From positions 1 through 41,221 of the forward strand of contig CATJCJ010000350.1 in the NCBI GenBank assembly GCA_949738935.1: a stretch of DNA of 41,221 nt. The letters are read 5' to 3'. Positions 31,764 through 41,021 of the stretch are shown one piece after another (within the stretch, counting starts at the first letter, position 1; each line of letters opens with the position of its first letter). This DNA comes from an uncultured Eubacteriales bacterium. Lineage in GTDB: Bacteria > Bacillota > Clostridia > Lachnospirales > CAG-274. Under the pieces are notes generated by a model. It saw nothing but the letters and a program-made list of their open reading frames with translations, ran no database searches and was not told the DNA's origin. A program made the position numbers and the translations under genes.

Positions 31764-31876
31764 TGGAACGTAGTTTCGCGCAAAAGTTTTTGTCAAACTT
31801 TTTTTAAAAAGTTTGTGGAGTTTGAAGTGAAACCTCAAGGTTTTTAACACTTCAAGAACATTTTGGGAGATTTGTT
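31764..31876 (+). repeat. Long dispersed repeat, copy 3
   Basis: GGAACGTAGTTTCGCGCAAAAG, GTCAAACTTTTTTTAAAAAG, GTTTGTGGAGTTTGAAGTGAAACC and CAAGGTTTTTAACACTTCAAGA match copy 1 over about 110 bases. TTAACGTAAGTTTGATGAA, also a piece of the repeat, lies just before it at about 31728-31746, in the opposite order to copy 1, suggesting rearrangement. Confidence 0.8.
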
Positions 31877-31891
31877 GTTTTTATTAAAAAT

Positions 31892-31944
31892 AAAAACAGA
31901 GATTATTGTTAAAATTAATTTTAAACCAATAATCTCTGTTTTTT
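31892..31944 (+). terminator. Intrinsic terminator
   Basis: AAAAACAGAGATTATTG and its exact complement (31927-31943) with an 18-base AT loop that is itself palindromic; T-run included in the right arm. It can act in both directions. Confidence 0.85.
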
Positions 31945-31957
31945 AATAGCAAAACAA

Positions 31958-32127
31958 TAGACTTCCTCAGAAACTCAAGAACTGAGTCGTCCCTCTAAAA
32001 AAATATTACATACAATGTTTTAGCGAAAGGCGTTTTGTTCTTTAAGCGCCGAAAGCGTTAAGAAACATTGTATGTAATATTTTTTTCTATCATTTCTTCT
32101 ATAACTTGAAGTTTCTGAGGAAGTCTA
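31958..32127. mobile_element. 170-bp nested inverted-repeat element
   Basis: The outer arms TAGACTTCCTCAGAAACT (31958-31975) and the exact complement (32110-32127) extend further with one gap. Inner arms of 24 bases pair perfectly (31997-32020 with 32063-32086; core ATTACATACAATGTTT). The loop contains further GCG/CGC pairing. As RNA it would form one long hairpin. TA at both ends suggests a TA-target MITE. It has no coding capacity and lies between convergent genes. Confidence 0.65.
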
Positions 32128-32185
32128 ATAGTTTCACATAAAATTAAAGTTCTTTGTCTCACTTTTTTTCAAGAAAGTGAACGGG

Positions 32186-32203
32186 TGCGGGCAAAAGCCC
32201 GCA
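32186..32203. terminator. GC-rich hairpin at the end of the CE8/CE12 gene
   Basis: TGCGGGC-AAAA-GCCCGCA, 20 bases past the minus-strand stop. It is a strong stem but lacks a clear T-run, so termination is only probable. Confidence 0.45.
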
Positions 32204-32222
32204 TCCCCCACTATAATTACTA

Positions 32223-35200
32223 TTATTTAACCTCAACAGGTACTGTTGGAGCGTTTTCATTCGGAGCTTGAATTATTCCCGTCACGGAAGCGAGATTTCC
32301 ATTTGGAAGCACTTGGCTCTCATCATTTTCATCTTGTGTAAGAATGTATATAAACATTAACGCTTTTGCGGCTCTCGCTCTTGTAACTTCTTTTTCCGGC
32401 TCAAGAGCAGTTCCGTTTGATATTACTCCTCTTTTAACTGTCGTATCTGCTCTCATAAGACCAAGATTGTACGCACCTTTAACTTTTTGATACAGACTAC
32501 TGTTGACTGTCGCTCTATCTTCAAGACTATACCAATCGCTAATAGGATAATAAACTCCGTCACCAGCTGGTATATTCGGGTCATAATTCGGGTCATCAGG
32601 AGAGAGAGCCGTACCATTATGCTTTGTCATATAAGATGGTCTTTTTGCCTCAGTTGTATCGCCATATTTAAACACATACGCGTCATATAAAACCGCACCC
32701 ATCGCTTGACGAGTCAACTTAGCGTCACTTGCCAAAATTGTCGTATTCACAAACTCAGGCTCAGCTATTTTATTGAGGATAGCCGAAACGGTTGTGTCTC
32801 CATCAACAGTAAATGTATATTCTTTATCATCAGAAACTTTTTGACCGTTTATACTAATGCCCTTTATCTCATAAGTTACATCAGACCTCTGAACAACAAC
32901 TTTTATTTTATCTCCGCTTGAGACTGAAAGAGATTCCATACTGTTTTTATGTTCATTAGCGAACTGAATACCATACAACTGACCTGTTCCTCCATCAGTA
33001 TAAAGTCTGTATATTTTTCCCGCCTCAACATCAAATGTGTCCTCACTATATCCATCCGTCACTTTCTCTTGTTTTGTTCCAAAACTACCATCGCTTTTTA
33101 CTTCCTCACATACAATGTTTTTATTGTTAGCAGAATATGTGTATAAAGTAATAGTACCGCTTTGTTTTGCCATAAACATAGGAATATAGTTAGTACTACT
33201 TGATCTTCTGAATTGAGTATAATAGCCAGTAATTTTAGAATTAGAGTTAGTAAAATTAGCTTTTGAATCATCTTTGCTTGAACCCAAAGTCTCTGGCGCC
33301 GTAAATTTAAAATAATTATTATCAGCTAGAACTTTATTAGCTGTAATTCCAGCTTTTATATCAATCGTCTCAGCATAATAATTTGTCTCATCATAAATAG
33401 TAACCTTACCACCTTCTGGCTGAGTAACCGTCACTGTAAACTCGCCAGCTCTCGCTCCTGTTGAAGCGTTGGCAATATTAATATTTCCATTACTGTCTTC
33501 AGTTTTAGCTACATCAGACACTAACGGCGTAACCGTACCATCTTTTTGAAGTTCAGCGTAAGTTTTTGTATAACTTGTTAATGAATTTTCCTCAAGTCCA
33601 AACGCCTTTTCAACACTTCTGGCAAAGTCTCCAACAGTTATTGTGTTAGTAGGATAGAATTTGTTGCTTGAATCTTTTTTCATAATTCCAAGCTGCAAAA
33701 GTTTCTCAATTGAATTTCTATAGTAATAATTTGATTCTGGCTGTTGAGCAGCCTCTGGAACAACGCCTTTAGCACTTACGTCCAAAGCCATTTCTGGGAA
33801 TACCTTTGACCAATTTTTTGATGCCGCCGCGTCTTTAACATCAGATTTCATATAAGAAACAAGTTCTGACATAATATTTTTATCTGTATACGTATCTTTA
33901 GACGCTATAGACTGGTCATACATATTCTGAAGCATAATTCTGCACCATTGTCTTGCGGCGGACTCTCTATAATGAGTACCATCACTTTTTGTCTGTCCGT
34001 TTGCCTGACTTGAACCATCACTTGCCGCCGGGGTTTCCCCTGCCTCAATACTATTATATATTCCAAAAATCTCATTCGCGTCAAGTGAAAGAATATATTC
34101 TTTCGCTCCTTCATAAAGTTCAACAAGCCCAACTTCTGAATCACTTGTCGCTTTCTTTCTCATATTTCCCGGGGCATCTGGGTCAAATCCATTAGGCTTT
34201 GTCGCGTTTTCAGAAAATCTTCCACCTCCTGTCCTTGGCATAGATGTCACAAGAACAGGCGTCATACCTCTCGCTTTAATAGCCTCAACATACATGTCAA
34301 GCCATTTATTATACAAAACATTGTTTTGCTCGGGAGTACCGTAGTTACAGCCCCTCACAAAACGAGCCGGCTTACCATCACTGCCTTTGCCCGTCTCATC
34401 ATTATGAGCTGAGTGTATAAACACAAAGTCTCCTTCTTTTCCTCTGAGAAGAATATCATCAAATCTTCCCTCAGAATAATTTGACTTCATCGCTCTTCCA
34501 CCCATAGAGTAATTTACAACATTTACCTCATTTGGGTCAAAATAATCAATAAGAGTTTGACCCCAAGAACTTATAGTTGAAAAGAATGTATAAGTTTTTT
34601 GTGTTGAGTCGCCAAGAATATGAATTGTAGGCTTATCTCCAGCAGAATTATTCTCAATAGGAGTAATTTTAACAGATTTCACACCCGCTGTTTTTGGCGA
34701 ACCCGACTTAGCCAAAGCATTTGGCTCAATTTCAACCTCAATAAAATCTTCTCCTGTAGCGAAATCATAAGACCATTTAGAACCAGAAACATCCCATTTT
34801 GCGGAAGTAAGTCTTTTAACAAGTCCTGCCGTATCCCAAGCGCTTGTTCCTGTAAGTCTTGTAGGGTCCATACCTGTTGGAGCGACTGTCATATCTTCTG
34901 ACTTTCCGTTAATCTCAACCTCAATATGATAAGCTCCAGGCGCGCCTGTATCCATTCTATAGATAAGACCGCCAAAATTACGGTCATCTGAGTCACCGCT
35001 TCCTGCCGCCTTAAGATAAGAACCGCTTCCATCCTCAGTTACAGAAGCCCCATTAGAGTTAACGGTAATCTTTGAGGTATCAGCGACTTTTCTGTTATAA
35101 CCGTCAGGCATAATAGCGCTGGACTGAGAAACAAAACCCTGACCATTTTCTTTACTATAGACAGGAACTTCCGTCATAGTCGTAAAATCAACATCAAACC

Positions 35201-38200
35201 CTTTACCTTGTTGTTTTATAGAATAAGTATTAGTCAAAGGTTTCATACCTGAAAGAGAATCCCAAACAAACAGTGAATCCGCCTCAATTCCATCAACTGT
35301 AACATCATTACCCGTAACATTAGCTGTTTTCATTTTTTCCACTTTTCCATTATTATTATGTTCCGTAGCAACCAAAATACCGTTTGCGATATTTTTCAAT
35401 GTAACAACAGTTTTTCCATCAGAAATTTCAGCGCTCACAATTTCTGCCTTTGAATCATCTCCGCCTGGCGTATTAGTTGTCGGCTCCATATTAGTTGTCG
35501 GCTCCATATTCGTAGTCGGCTGAGTATCTGGTTCATCACCTCCGGCGGAAGTTTCAGCTTTTTTATAAGTAACTTTTACATTTGAGATAGAAAATGTTTT
35601 TGCGTTATTAGGGTTAATTGAAAGATACAATTTTCCCTTTTCATAATTTGTAGGGAATCCCTCAAAGGTATATTCACTCTTTTTGACAGAATCTCCGCTT
35701 CCTGAGCCTGTGGCAGAAACAGTTTGTGTTTTATAATCAATTGTTGCCAAAGCATGAGTTATCGTCTTATAATCAAATTTTCCGCCTATATTAAGCCATT
35801 GATGAGGCGTATCTGACGCTCCGCTCATTTCGGCAGAACCATCGCCCATATCAAGCTGATTCCAGTTTTTATATATTCTCCATTGAGCAAATTTTGCTGA
35901 ATCCGCACCAGTTGAATCACCTTTTGTCGGAACATTTGATTTTAACATAATCCAAGCATCACTATCCAGAGCACTTTTTACGTCAAGGTCAAATTCAATA
36001 GTTACAAAGTCTGAAGAACCTATTGCTTCAGCGCCTTTTTTCTTTGCCAAATCTATAATGTCAAAACTTTTAAAACTTGTTTCTCCCACTGGAAAATCAA
36101 TATCCAAATTAACTGTTTCTTCAACAAGTTTACAAGAGGTGACTTGAAGGGGAACATCTATTCCTTTCTTGCCTACCACCTTTGTTTTTCCATCTTCAGG
36201 AACAAGAACAGAAAATTCATCATTTGATGGAACCACTTTAATCTCATATTCTATTCCAGCGGCGTTTGCCGGAATATTTGTAATATTTTCTGTTACGCTT
36301 GTCGCGTCTTTAGGCACAGTAATTTCAGCCTGTTTAATCAAAGCCCCATCTTTATTAATTGTAATAGTATATTTACATTCTTTGTCAGAAGCTTTACTTT
36401 GTTTAATAGTAACAGGAATATTAAATACATTTTCAGTATCAGTAGTTGGATTTATTGTTACATCAATAATCTTTTTATCGCCAAATCCGTTTGTTTTATT
36501 TTTAGCATAAAGAATAACATTTGTTTTAATAGATTCTTCTCCCAAAGCCGGACGAATAACATTTATAGATTTTCCGTCATCTGATACAACAGCGTTATTT
36601 GATATACTTTCCCATTTAAACTCAATATTACTGTCTGTAGGTTCAGGCAAACTGATTATTGTGTCATTTCCCGCGGGAACAGTAATACTCGCCGCGTTAA
36701 GCTGAGCGTCAACATCAGCAAGATAAGTTTCCGCGAAATTCATAGGGTCCCAGTCGCCTGGATATTTTTGGGGATTTGCGAGATTTTGTTCCGAAAAATA
36801 ATTTCTCGGGTTAAACTCAAGAACCTGCCAATCGTCAATAACAGTTCCCATACCAGGACCGCCCTCAGCGACTGATTTATTTTTAACACGTTTAGATAAG
36901 TCAAGAGGCGAACCATCACTATTTTTTGTACCATATTCATATAATCGGCTCAATCCATTTTCCGCGCCAAATCTATTCCATCCAATATCCTCAATAACTA
37001 AATTTGTAGCTTTATCAAAAATGGTGTTATAGTATGTCGCCTGTCCGCTGGCTCCCCAAGGACCTCCAAAATTGTTTGCGCCGTTATTATTCCTTAAATT
37101 GTAAATTTTACAGTTGAAGAAAAGATATCCATATTTTCTTGACGGATCCGTATTAGGCGTTGCCAGAGGAGAACCATATGTACCATCCGAAAAACCGGCA
37201 AAACCAAGGTTGCAATTATCAAATACAGCCGCCGCGCTTCCATAAATATAATCTGTACCGCCTATCAAATCGCACTCTTTAAAATACACTCTTCCGTCTG
37301 ATACCCAAACAGAGTCCTGATTACCGCTTACACGTACATGTTCTACAGTTATTCTGTCCCCAAGAATAGCTATCGCGTGACCTCTTTCATTAAAAGCCGA
37401 TGATTTCGCGAGATATGAGCTTTCCTCCGCCGTAAATTTAGTTCCATTTTTAATTGCTTCCTCATATTTTGATACATCAACATTACCATTATTACCGAAG
37501 ATTTTGGCGGCGGGTTTTGTTTCAGGAGTATCCTCATTACAGTTAGCAAGAGCATCCGTATCTCTGGTAGGTACTTTTGAGCCTTCTTCCGGAGTAAGAT
37601 GTCCATCTTTCTGACCTTGTGTTATCATTGTAGGAACACTGTTCACACAATTAAAATCTTTAATAATAATATCGGTTGATTCTCGAGTAACAATAAGCGG
37701 AGCCATTTTGTCATAACTCCAGCCAAGTCCGCCAAGGTTTTTAAGACTTCCGTTAACCTCAACATCTTTGTGTTTTACCTTGTTTTTATCATAATAAGAT
37801 ATTTTGCTAATTCCCGCATCTTTACCAATTTTTTGGCCAATCTTATATTTGGTAAATTTTTCATCACCCTCATTATATCCATTCCATGTTTCATCTAAAG
37901 ACCAGTCAATAGTCGGGTCATAAAGTCCTGTCAAGTCGGTATTTGATGTACAGTATCCTGTACAGAAATACCAATGAAGAGTTACTCTTCCGGTTGTATT
38001 TGGAGTTTGCTGAAGAGTTATATACTTTAATTTATCAATACGTACTTGTTCTTCATAGTCACCAGGATCAACATTAATAGTAATACGTTCAGCCTCGCTT
38101 GCCGGTTTTTTATATTTTGTTCCGATTGAGAGCACCGCTTCACGTATACTTGTAAAATCACCGCCGCTTTTTGCGACATGAATTACATTTCCTTCCGGCA

Positions 38201-38297
38201 GCAAAAGTTCAGCGCCATCGGCAAAAACAGGCATTTGTCCGCATGTTATCATAGATAACGCGAGGATAAACGCAATTAACTTTCTAAATTTTTTCAT
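32223..38297 (-). CDS. SLH-anchored pectin methylesterase (CE8) + rhamnogalacturonan acetylesterase (CE12)
   Basis: A 2024-residue surface enzyme. After a signal peptide ending PVFA, residues about 38-520 form a CE8 helix: the catalytic aspartates are D328 in GNQDSVWV and D349 in GGTDYIYG (21 apart, as in Erwinia). The usual GRPW arginine is Gly412 in FGGPWG. An Ig-like domain follows (about 550-635), then a beta region, a TTNMEP-type linker (922-945), and a module with FVWDSLSGMKPLTN (about 950-1025). A binding-like region precedes the CE12 SGNH hydrolase: Ser1231 (GDST), GGRA, Asn1299 (HSAHND), and D1439/H1442 in SDGTHYRES. One SLH repeat lies at about 1520-1567 and two more at about 1850-1985, separated by a 280-residue insert. 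AGGAGG precedes the ATG. Confidence 0.92.
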   Translation of the reverse strand: MKKFRKLIAFILALSMITCGQMPVFADGAELLLPEGNVIHVAKSGGDFTSIREAVLSIGTKYKKPASEAERITINVDPGDYEEQVRIDKLKYITLQQTPNTTGRVTLHWYFCTGYCTSNTDLTGLYDPTIDWSLDETWNGYNEGDEKFTKYKIGQKIGKDAGISKISYYDKNKVKHKDVEVNGSLKNLGGLGWSYDKMAPLIVTRESTDIIIKDFNCVNSVPTMITQGQKDGHLTPEEGSKVPTRDTDALANCNEDTPETKPAAKIFGNNGNVDVSKYEEAIKNGTKFTAEESSYLAKSSAFNERGHAIAILGDRITVEHVRVSGNQDSVWVSDGRVYFKECDLIGGTDYIYGSAAAVFDNCNLGFAGFSDGTYGSPLATPNTDPSRKYGYLFFNCKIYNLRNNNGANNFGGPWGASGQATYYNTIFDKATNLVIEDIGWNRFGAENGLSRLYEYGTKNSDGSPLDLSKRVKNKSVAEGGPGMGTVIDDWQVLEFNPRNYFSEQNLANPQKYPGDWDPMNFAETYLADVDAQLNAASITVPAGNDTIISLPEPTDSNIEFKWESISNNAVVSDDGKSINVIRPALGEESIKTNVILYAKNKTNGFGDKKIIDVTINPTTDTENVFNIPVTIKQSKASDKECKYTITINKDGALIKQAEITVPKDATSVTENITNIPANAAGIEYEIKVVPSNDEFSVLVPEDGKTKVVGKKGIDVPLQVTSCKLVEETVNLDIDFPVGETSFKSFDIIDLAKKKGAEAIGSSDFVTIEFDLDVKSALDSDAWIMLKSNVPTKGDSTGADSAKFAQWRIYKNWNQLDMGDGSAEMSGASDTPHQWLNIGGKFDYKTITHALATIDYKTQTVSATGSGSGDSVKKSEYTFEGFPTNYEKGKLYLSINPNNAKTFSISNVKVTYKKAETSAGGDEPDTQPTTNMEPTTNMEPTTNTPGGDDSKAEIVSAEISDGKTVVTLKNIANGILVATEHNNNGKVEKMKTANVTGNDVTVDGIEADSLFVWDSLSGMKPLTNTYSIKQQGKGFDVDFTTMTEVPVYSKENGQGFVSQSSAIMPDGYNRKVADTSKITVNSNGASVTEDGSGSYLKAAGSGDSDDRNFGGLIYRMDTGAPGAYHIEVEINGKSEDMTVAPTGMDPTRLTGTSAWDTAGLVKRLTSAKWDVSGSKWSYDFATGEDFIEVEIEPNALAKSGSPKTAGVKSVKITPIENNSAGDKPTIHILGDSTQKTYTFFSTISSWGQTLIDYFDPNEVNVVNYSMGGRAMKSNYSEGRFDDILLRGKEGDFVFIHSAHNDETGKGSDGKPARFVRGCNYGTPEQNNVLYNKWLDMYVEAIKARGMTPVLVTSMPRTGGGRFSENATKPNGFDPDAPGNMRKKATSDSEVGLVELYEGAKEYILSLDANEIFGIYNSIEAGETPAASDGSSQANGQTKSDGTHYRESAARQWCRIMLQNMYDQSIASKDTYTDKNIMSELVSYMKSDVKDAAASKNWSKVFPEMALDVSAKGVVPEAAQQPESNYYYRNSIEKLLQLGIMKKDSSNKFYPTNTITVGDFARSVEKAFGLEENSLTSYTKTYAELQKDGTVTPLVSDVAKTEDSNGNINIANASTGARAGEFTVTVTQPEGGKVTIYDETNYYAETIDIKAGITANKVLADNNYFKFTAPETLGSSKDDSKANFTNSNSKITGYYTQFRRSSSTNYIPMFMAKQSGTITLYTYSANNKNIVCEEVKSDGSFGTKQEKVTDGYSEDTFDVEAGKIYRLYTDGGTGQLYGIQFANEHKNSMESLSVSSGDKIKVVVQRSDVTYEIKGISINGQKVSDDKEYTFTVDGDTTVSAILNKIAEPEFVNTTILASDAKLTRQAMGAVLYDAYVFKYGDTTEAKRPSYMTKHNGTALSPDDPNYDPNIPAGDGVYYPISDWYSLEDRATVNSSLYQKVKGAYNLGLMRADTTVKRGVISNGTALEPEKEVTRARAAKALMFIYILTQDENDESQVLPNGNLASVTGIIQAPNENAPTVPVEVK

Positions 38298-38332
38298 TTT
38301 ATGCGCCTCCTATAATAATATTTATATAGTTA

Positions 38333-38361
38333 ATTATATAATAAAAAATTACTTTTTTACA
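38333..38361 (-). promoter_or_regulatory. Possible promoter of the CE8/CE12 gene
   Basis: On the minus strand, TGTAAA (38356-38361), 17 bases, TATAAT (38333-38338). The start is 36 bases beyond. The -35 is weak, as expected for a regulated gene. The regulator gene ends 74 bases upstream of the -35. Confidence 0.45.
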
Positions 38362-38434
38362 GAACCAATTTATGAAATTTTGACATTACCAAAATAGTTT
38401 TCAAACAGGCTTTTTAAAGATTTTAAACAAATTT

Positions 38435-39832
38435 TTAAAAATATTTTTCCCATATACTGACCAAAAGATTAAGTCCATCTCGAATTTGAGAATTGGTAAG
38501 GTCACCATAACCAATATTATAAGTATTCTCAGGAATAACAGCTCTTGTTATATCTTGAACACATGAGGTAAGAGCGCTTATTTTTATTCCATTTTTAACA
38601 CAAAGTTCTCTAGCTTTTTTCTCAGGAAGAGAAATATCAAAAAACATATTGCAGTACATACCGGCGGTATCTCCCGTAATTCTTGTTTTTTCCGCCAAAG
38701 CCGAATTATAGACCGTATCTTTAACAACTCTTGTTTTTTCCCTGTAAATATCACACATATATTTAATGTGTTTCTCATAATATCCAAGGTCGATAAATTT
38801 TGACAAAGTAACCTGCTCAACTCTGGAAACTCTGTTTGAATACCATTTTTTTCTCTCAAACCACCATTTGACAAAATCATCAGGAACGACAATATATCCA
38901 ATCTTCATAGCCGGAGCAATAGTCATAGAAAAATTCCCAAGATATATAATATTTTTACCGCCGGAAATTTCCCAAAGAGTTTTCTCGTTTTTTCCATATT
39001 GAAAATCATTATCGCTGGCGTCCTCAATAATATATCTGCCATCTCCTTTTTTTACCCAATCAGCCAATACTTTCCTTTTATCCTCAGAGAGAGTAACAGC
39101 CATAGGCAAATCGTGAGTCGGTTCCTGATATAAAACACCGTCATCAAATTCGTCCAGTTCCTCCAAACGAATTCCGTTTTCATCATTCGTTATATATCGA
39201 ACATTGGCGCCGACCTGCGAAGCCGCCTCTCTGGCCCGATAATTATAATAATTGTTCATAATAATCTTTTTCCGAAATCCAAATAACATAAAAATTTCTC
39301 TTAAAAGGTCCTCAAACCCCGGTCCAATAATAATTTGTTCCGTTTTACACTTTATATTTTGAGTTCGAAACAGAAGCCGCCGTATACTTTTTCTGAGGCA
39401 CCATTCGCCCGCTTTCTCGCCGTGCTGAAAAAGCCCGGTATCTTCTTTAATCGTAAGTCTGAGAAGTTTAGACCATGTTTGAAAAGGAAGTTTTGATGTT
39501 TCAACACCATTTGTGCTAAAATTATATATCCTTTTTTTCATTTTTTGCTGTTCCTCATCCCAAACTCTTTCAGATGAGACATAATATCCGCTTCCCTGTC
39601 TTGAGACAATATATCCGTCAGCAATAAGCTTCTGATAGGCACTGTCAACAGTTTGTGTGGAAACCCCAAGTTCAGCCGAAAGTTTTCTTCTTGGGGAGAG
39701 TTTCTCAAATGGAATTAAATACCCGTTTTTAATTTCATCAACAATATTGTCATAAATCTGCAAATATATCGGTTTAGTCAAGTTTTTATCAACTTTCAAA
39801 ATCAGCCCACCCAAATTTTTAATATCAGACAC
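38435..39832 (-). CDS. MocR/GntR-type regulator with degenerate aminotransferase-like domain
   Basis: About 465 residues. The N-terminal part is a GntR winged helix (PIYLQIYDNIVDEIKNG, then LSPRRKLSAELGVSTQTVDSAYQKL and GYIVSRQGSGYYV). Residues about 115-465 have the fold-type-I aminotransferase layout of MocR/PdxR proteins, which normally sense PLP. The PLP lysine is missing: the usual GTFSK is GNFSM with Met303, and the EDDYD motif reads EDASD, losing the Tyr. The domain therefore probably does not form the PLP Schiff base and may read another ligand. GTG at 39832 is the annotated start but touches GAGAGG; a TTG at 39799 after GGGTGG is an alternative. It lies immediately upstream of the pectin esterase gene on the same strand and is its likely regulator. 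Confidence 0.88.
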   Translation of the reverse strand: MSDIKNLGGLILKVDKNLTKPIYLQIYDNIVDEIKNGYLIPFEKLSPRRKLSAELGVSTQTVDSAYQKLIADGYIVSRQGSGYYVSSERVWDEEQQKMKKRIYNFSTNGVETSKLPFQTWSKLLRLTIKEDTGLFQHGEKAGEWCLRKSIRRLLFRTQNIKCKTEQIIIGPGFEDLLREIFMLFGFRKKIIMNNYYNYRAREAASQVGANVRYITNDENGIRLEELDEFDDGVLYQEPTHDLPMAVTLSEDKRKVLADWVKKGDGRYIIEDASDNDFQYGKNEKTLWEISGGKNIIYLGNFSMTIAPAMKIGYIVVPDDFVKWWFERKKWYSNRVSRVEQVTLSKFIDLGYYEKHIKYMCDIYREKTRVVKDTVYNSALAEKTRITGDTAGMYCNMFFDISLPEKKARELCVKNGIKISALTSCVQDITRAVIPENTYNIGYGDLTNSQIRDGLNLLVSIWEKYF

Positions 39833-39874
39833 CTCTCAAAACCACATAATCTCTGTAAAGTTTTGAAAAAAAGT

Positions 39875-40900
39875 CTATTCTGTTTCTGTTTCCGATTCCG
39901 AATAATCTTTGACATCAAAAAACAACTTATTAACAAGCGTCCTTGCCTTTGCCTTATCAATATTATAAGGTGTATTTCCATCTCCCGGGAGGGTTTCCAT
40001 TGTAAGCTTTTCCAAAGATATATTTTTTATATAAGGCGCGTACTCAACAGCGTCCCGAATAGTCATATTTGTTTCAGTATTTTCTATAAAAATTTTAACC
40101 AATTCCGGCAGGTTTGACAAAAAAGTTTCAGTACTTGTTATTTTTTCCATAAGCGCCCTCAAAAACAATTTTTGCATTTCTATTCGCTGAATATCTCCAG
40201 TAAAATACTGACGAAACCTAACAAATCCCTGAGCTGTTTTTCCATCCATTATCTGCGGTCCTTTTTTTATATTAATATACAAATTTTGAGTTGGGTCACG
40301 ATAATACATATTTGTTGGCACATCAATTTCTATCCCTCCAACAGCGTCAACAATCTTATCAAACGACTCCAAATTTACCTCAAAATAATAATCTATATGA
40401 ATATCAAGCATTTCCTCTATCTGCCTGCTGAGATACTCATTCCCATATTTTCCCGCGAAACTGTGAACAGCGTTTATCTTCATTCCGCCTGAGGGAACCC
40501 TTCTGCCTTTTTCTCTAAGTTCCTCCCGATTTTTTTCAGACATTTCCACATAAGTATCTCGTGGAATTGATATAGTATTTATAGTATTCTTTATTTTATC
40601 AAAAGAAGCGACTATAATAACATCAGAAAGAGCCTCGCCTTTATCAACGCCATATATAGCGAAAACTGTTTTTGACGGAAGATTATTCACAATAAAATCA
40701 TCATCACTTTCTGTCGGCTCTTCACTTTCAGAAGATTCCAAAGTCAGTTCCTCTCCCCCCTTAACGTTATTAACACGTCTTCCAGAACGGGAAAAATAAG
40801 AAATCGCGGCAAAAGCCATAAACATAGCCACAATCAACACCAAAAGCACTATTATAGTCACAATTAATATTTTTCTTGTTTTATCGTTAGATGATTTCAT
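39875..40900 (-). CDS. LytR-CpsA-Psr (LCP) family cell-envelope protein
   Basis: A 341-residue single-pass protein. A short basic tail is followed by a transmembrane span (ILIVTIIVLLVLIVAMFMAF), an acidic linker (ESSESEEPTESDDD) and the LCP domain from about residue 78. Visible LCP motifs are SIPRDTYVEM, GMKINAVHSFAGKYG, VGGIEIDVPTNMYY and FVRFRQYFTGDIQRIEMQ, with the arginines that bind the polyprenyl pyrophosphate. The family moves teichoic-acid or capsule polymers from lipid carrier to peptidoglycan. AAGGAGA precedes the ATG. It has its own promoter; the MocR-type gene follows 42 bases downstream and may be co-transcribed. Confidence 0.93.
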   Translation of the reverse strand: MKSSNDKTRKILIVTIIVLLVLIVAMFMAFAAISYFSRSGRRVNNVKGGEELTLESSESEEPTESDDDFIVNNLPSKTVFAIYGVDKGEALSDVIIVASFDKIKNTINTISIPRDTYVEMSEKNREELREKGRRVPSGGMKINAVHSFAGKYGNEYLSRQIEEMLDIHIDYYFEVNLESFDKIVDAVGGIEIDVPTNMYYRDPTQNLYINIKKGPQIMDGKTAQGFVRFRQYFTGDIQRIEMQKLFLRALMEKITSTETFLSNLPELVKIFIENTETNMTIRDAVEYAPYIKNISLEKLTMETLPGDGNTPYNIDKAKARTLVNKLFFDVKDYSESETETE

Positions 40901-41021
40901 AAAAGCTATCTCCTTTTATTTATACACACCAATCGGGGGGTTCTTTTTAGACAAATTCTTATAACAATTAAACCTCTCACAGAGGTTATTAAAAAAGTCC
41001 ACCACACATTATTCTACATAA

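Noticed and set aside
35462-35530. Short repeats TTNMEP as a mobile or regulatory array
   Set aside because: They encode a Thr/Pro-rich linker between domains of the CE8/CE12 protein.
32487-37606. Many open frames of 60-113 codons on both strands within the CE8/CE12 gene
   Set aside because: The 2024-codon frame has continuous recognisable domains; the others show no ribosome sites or known folds.
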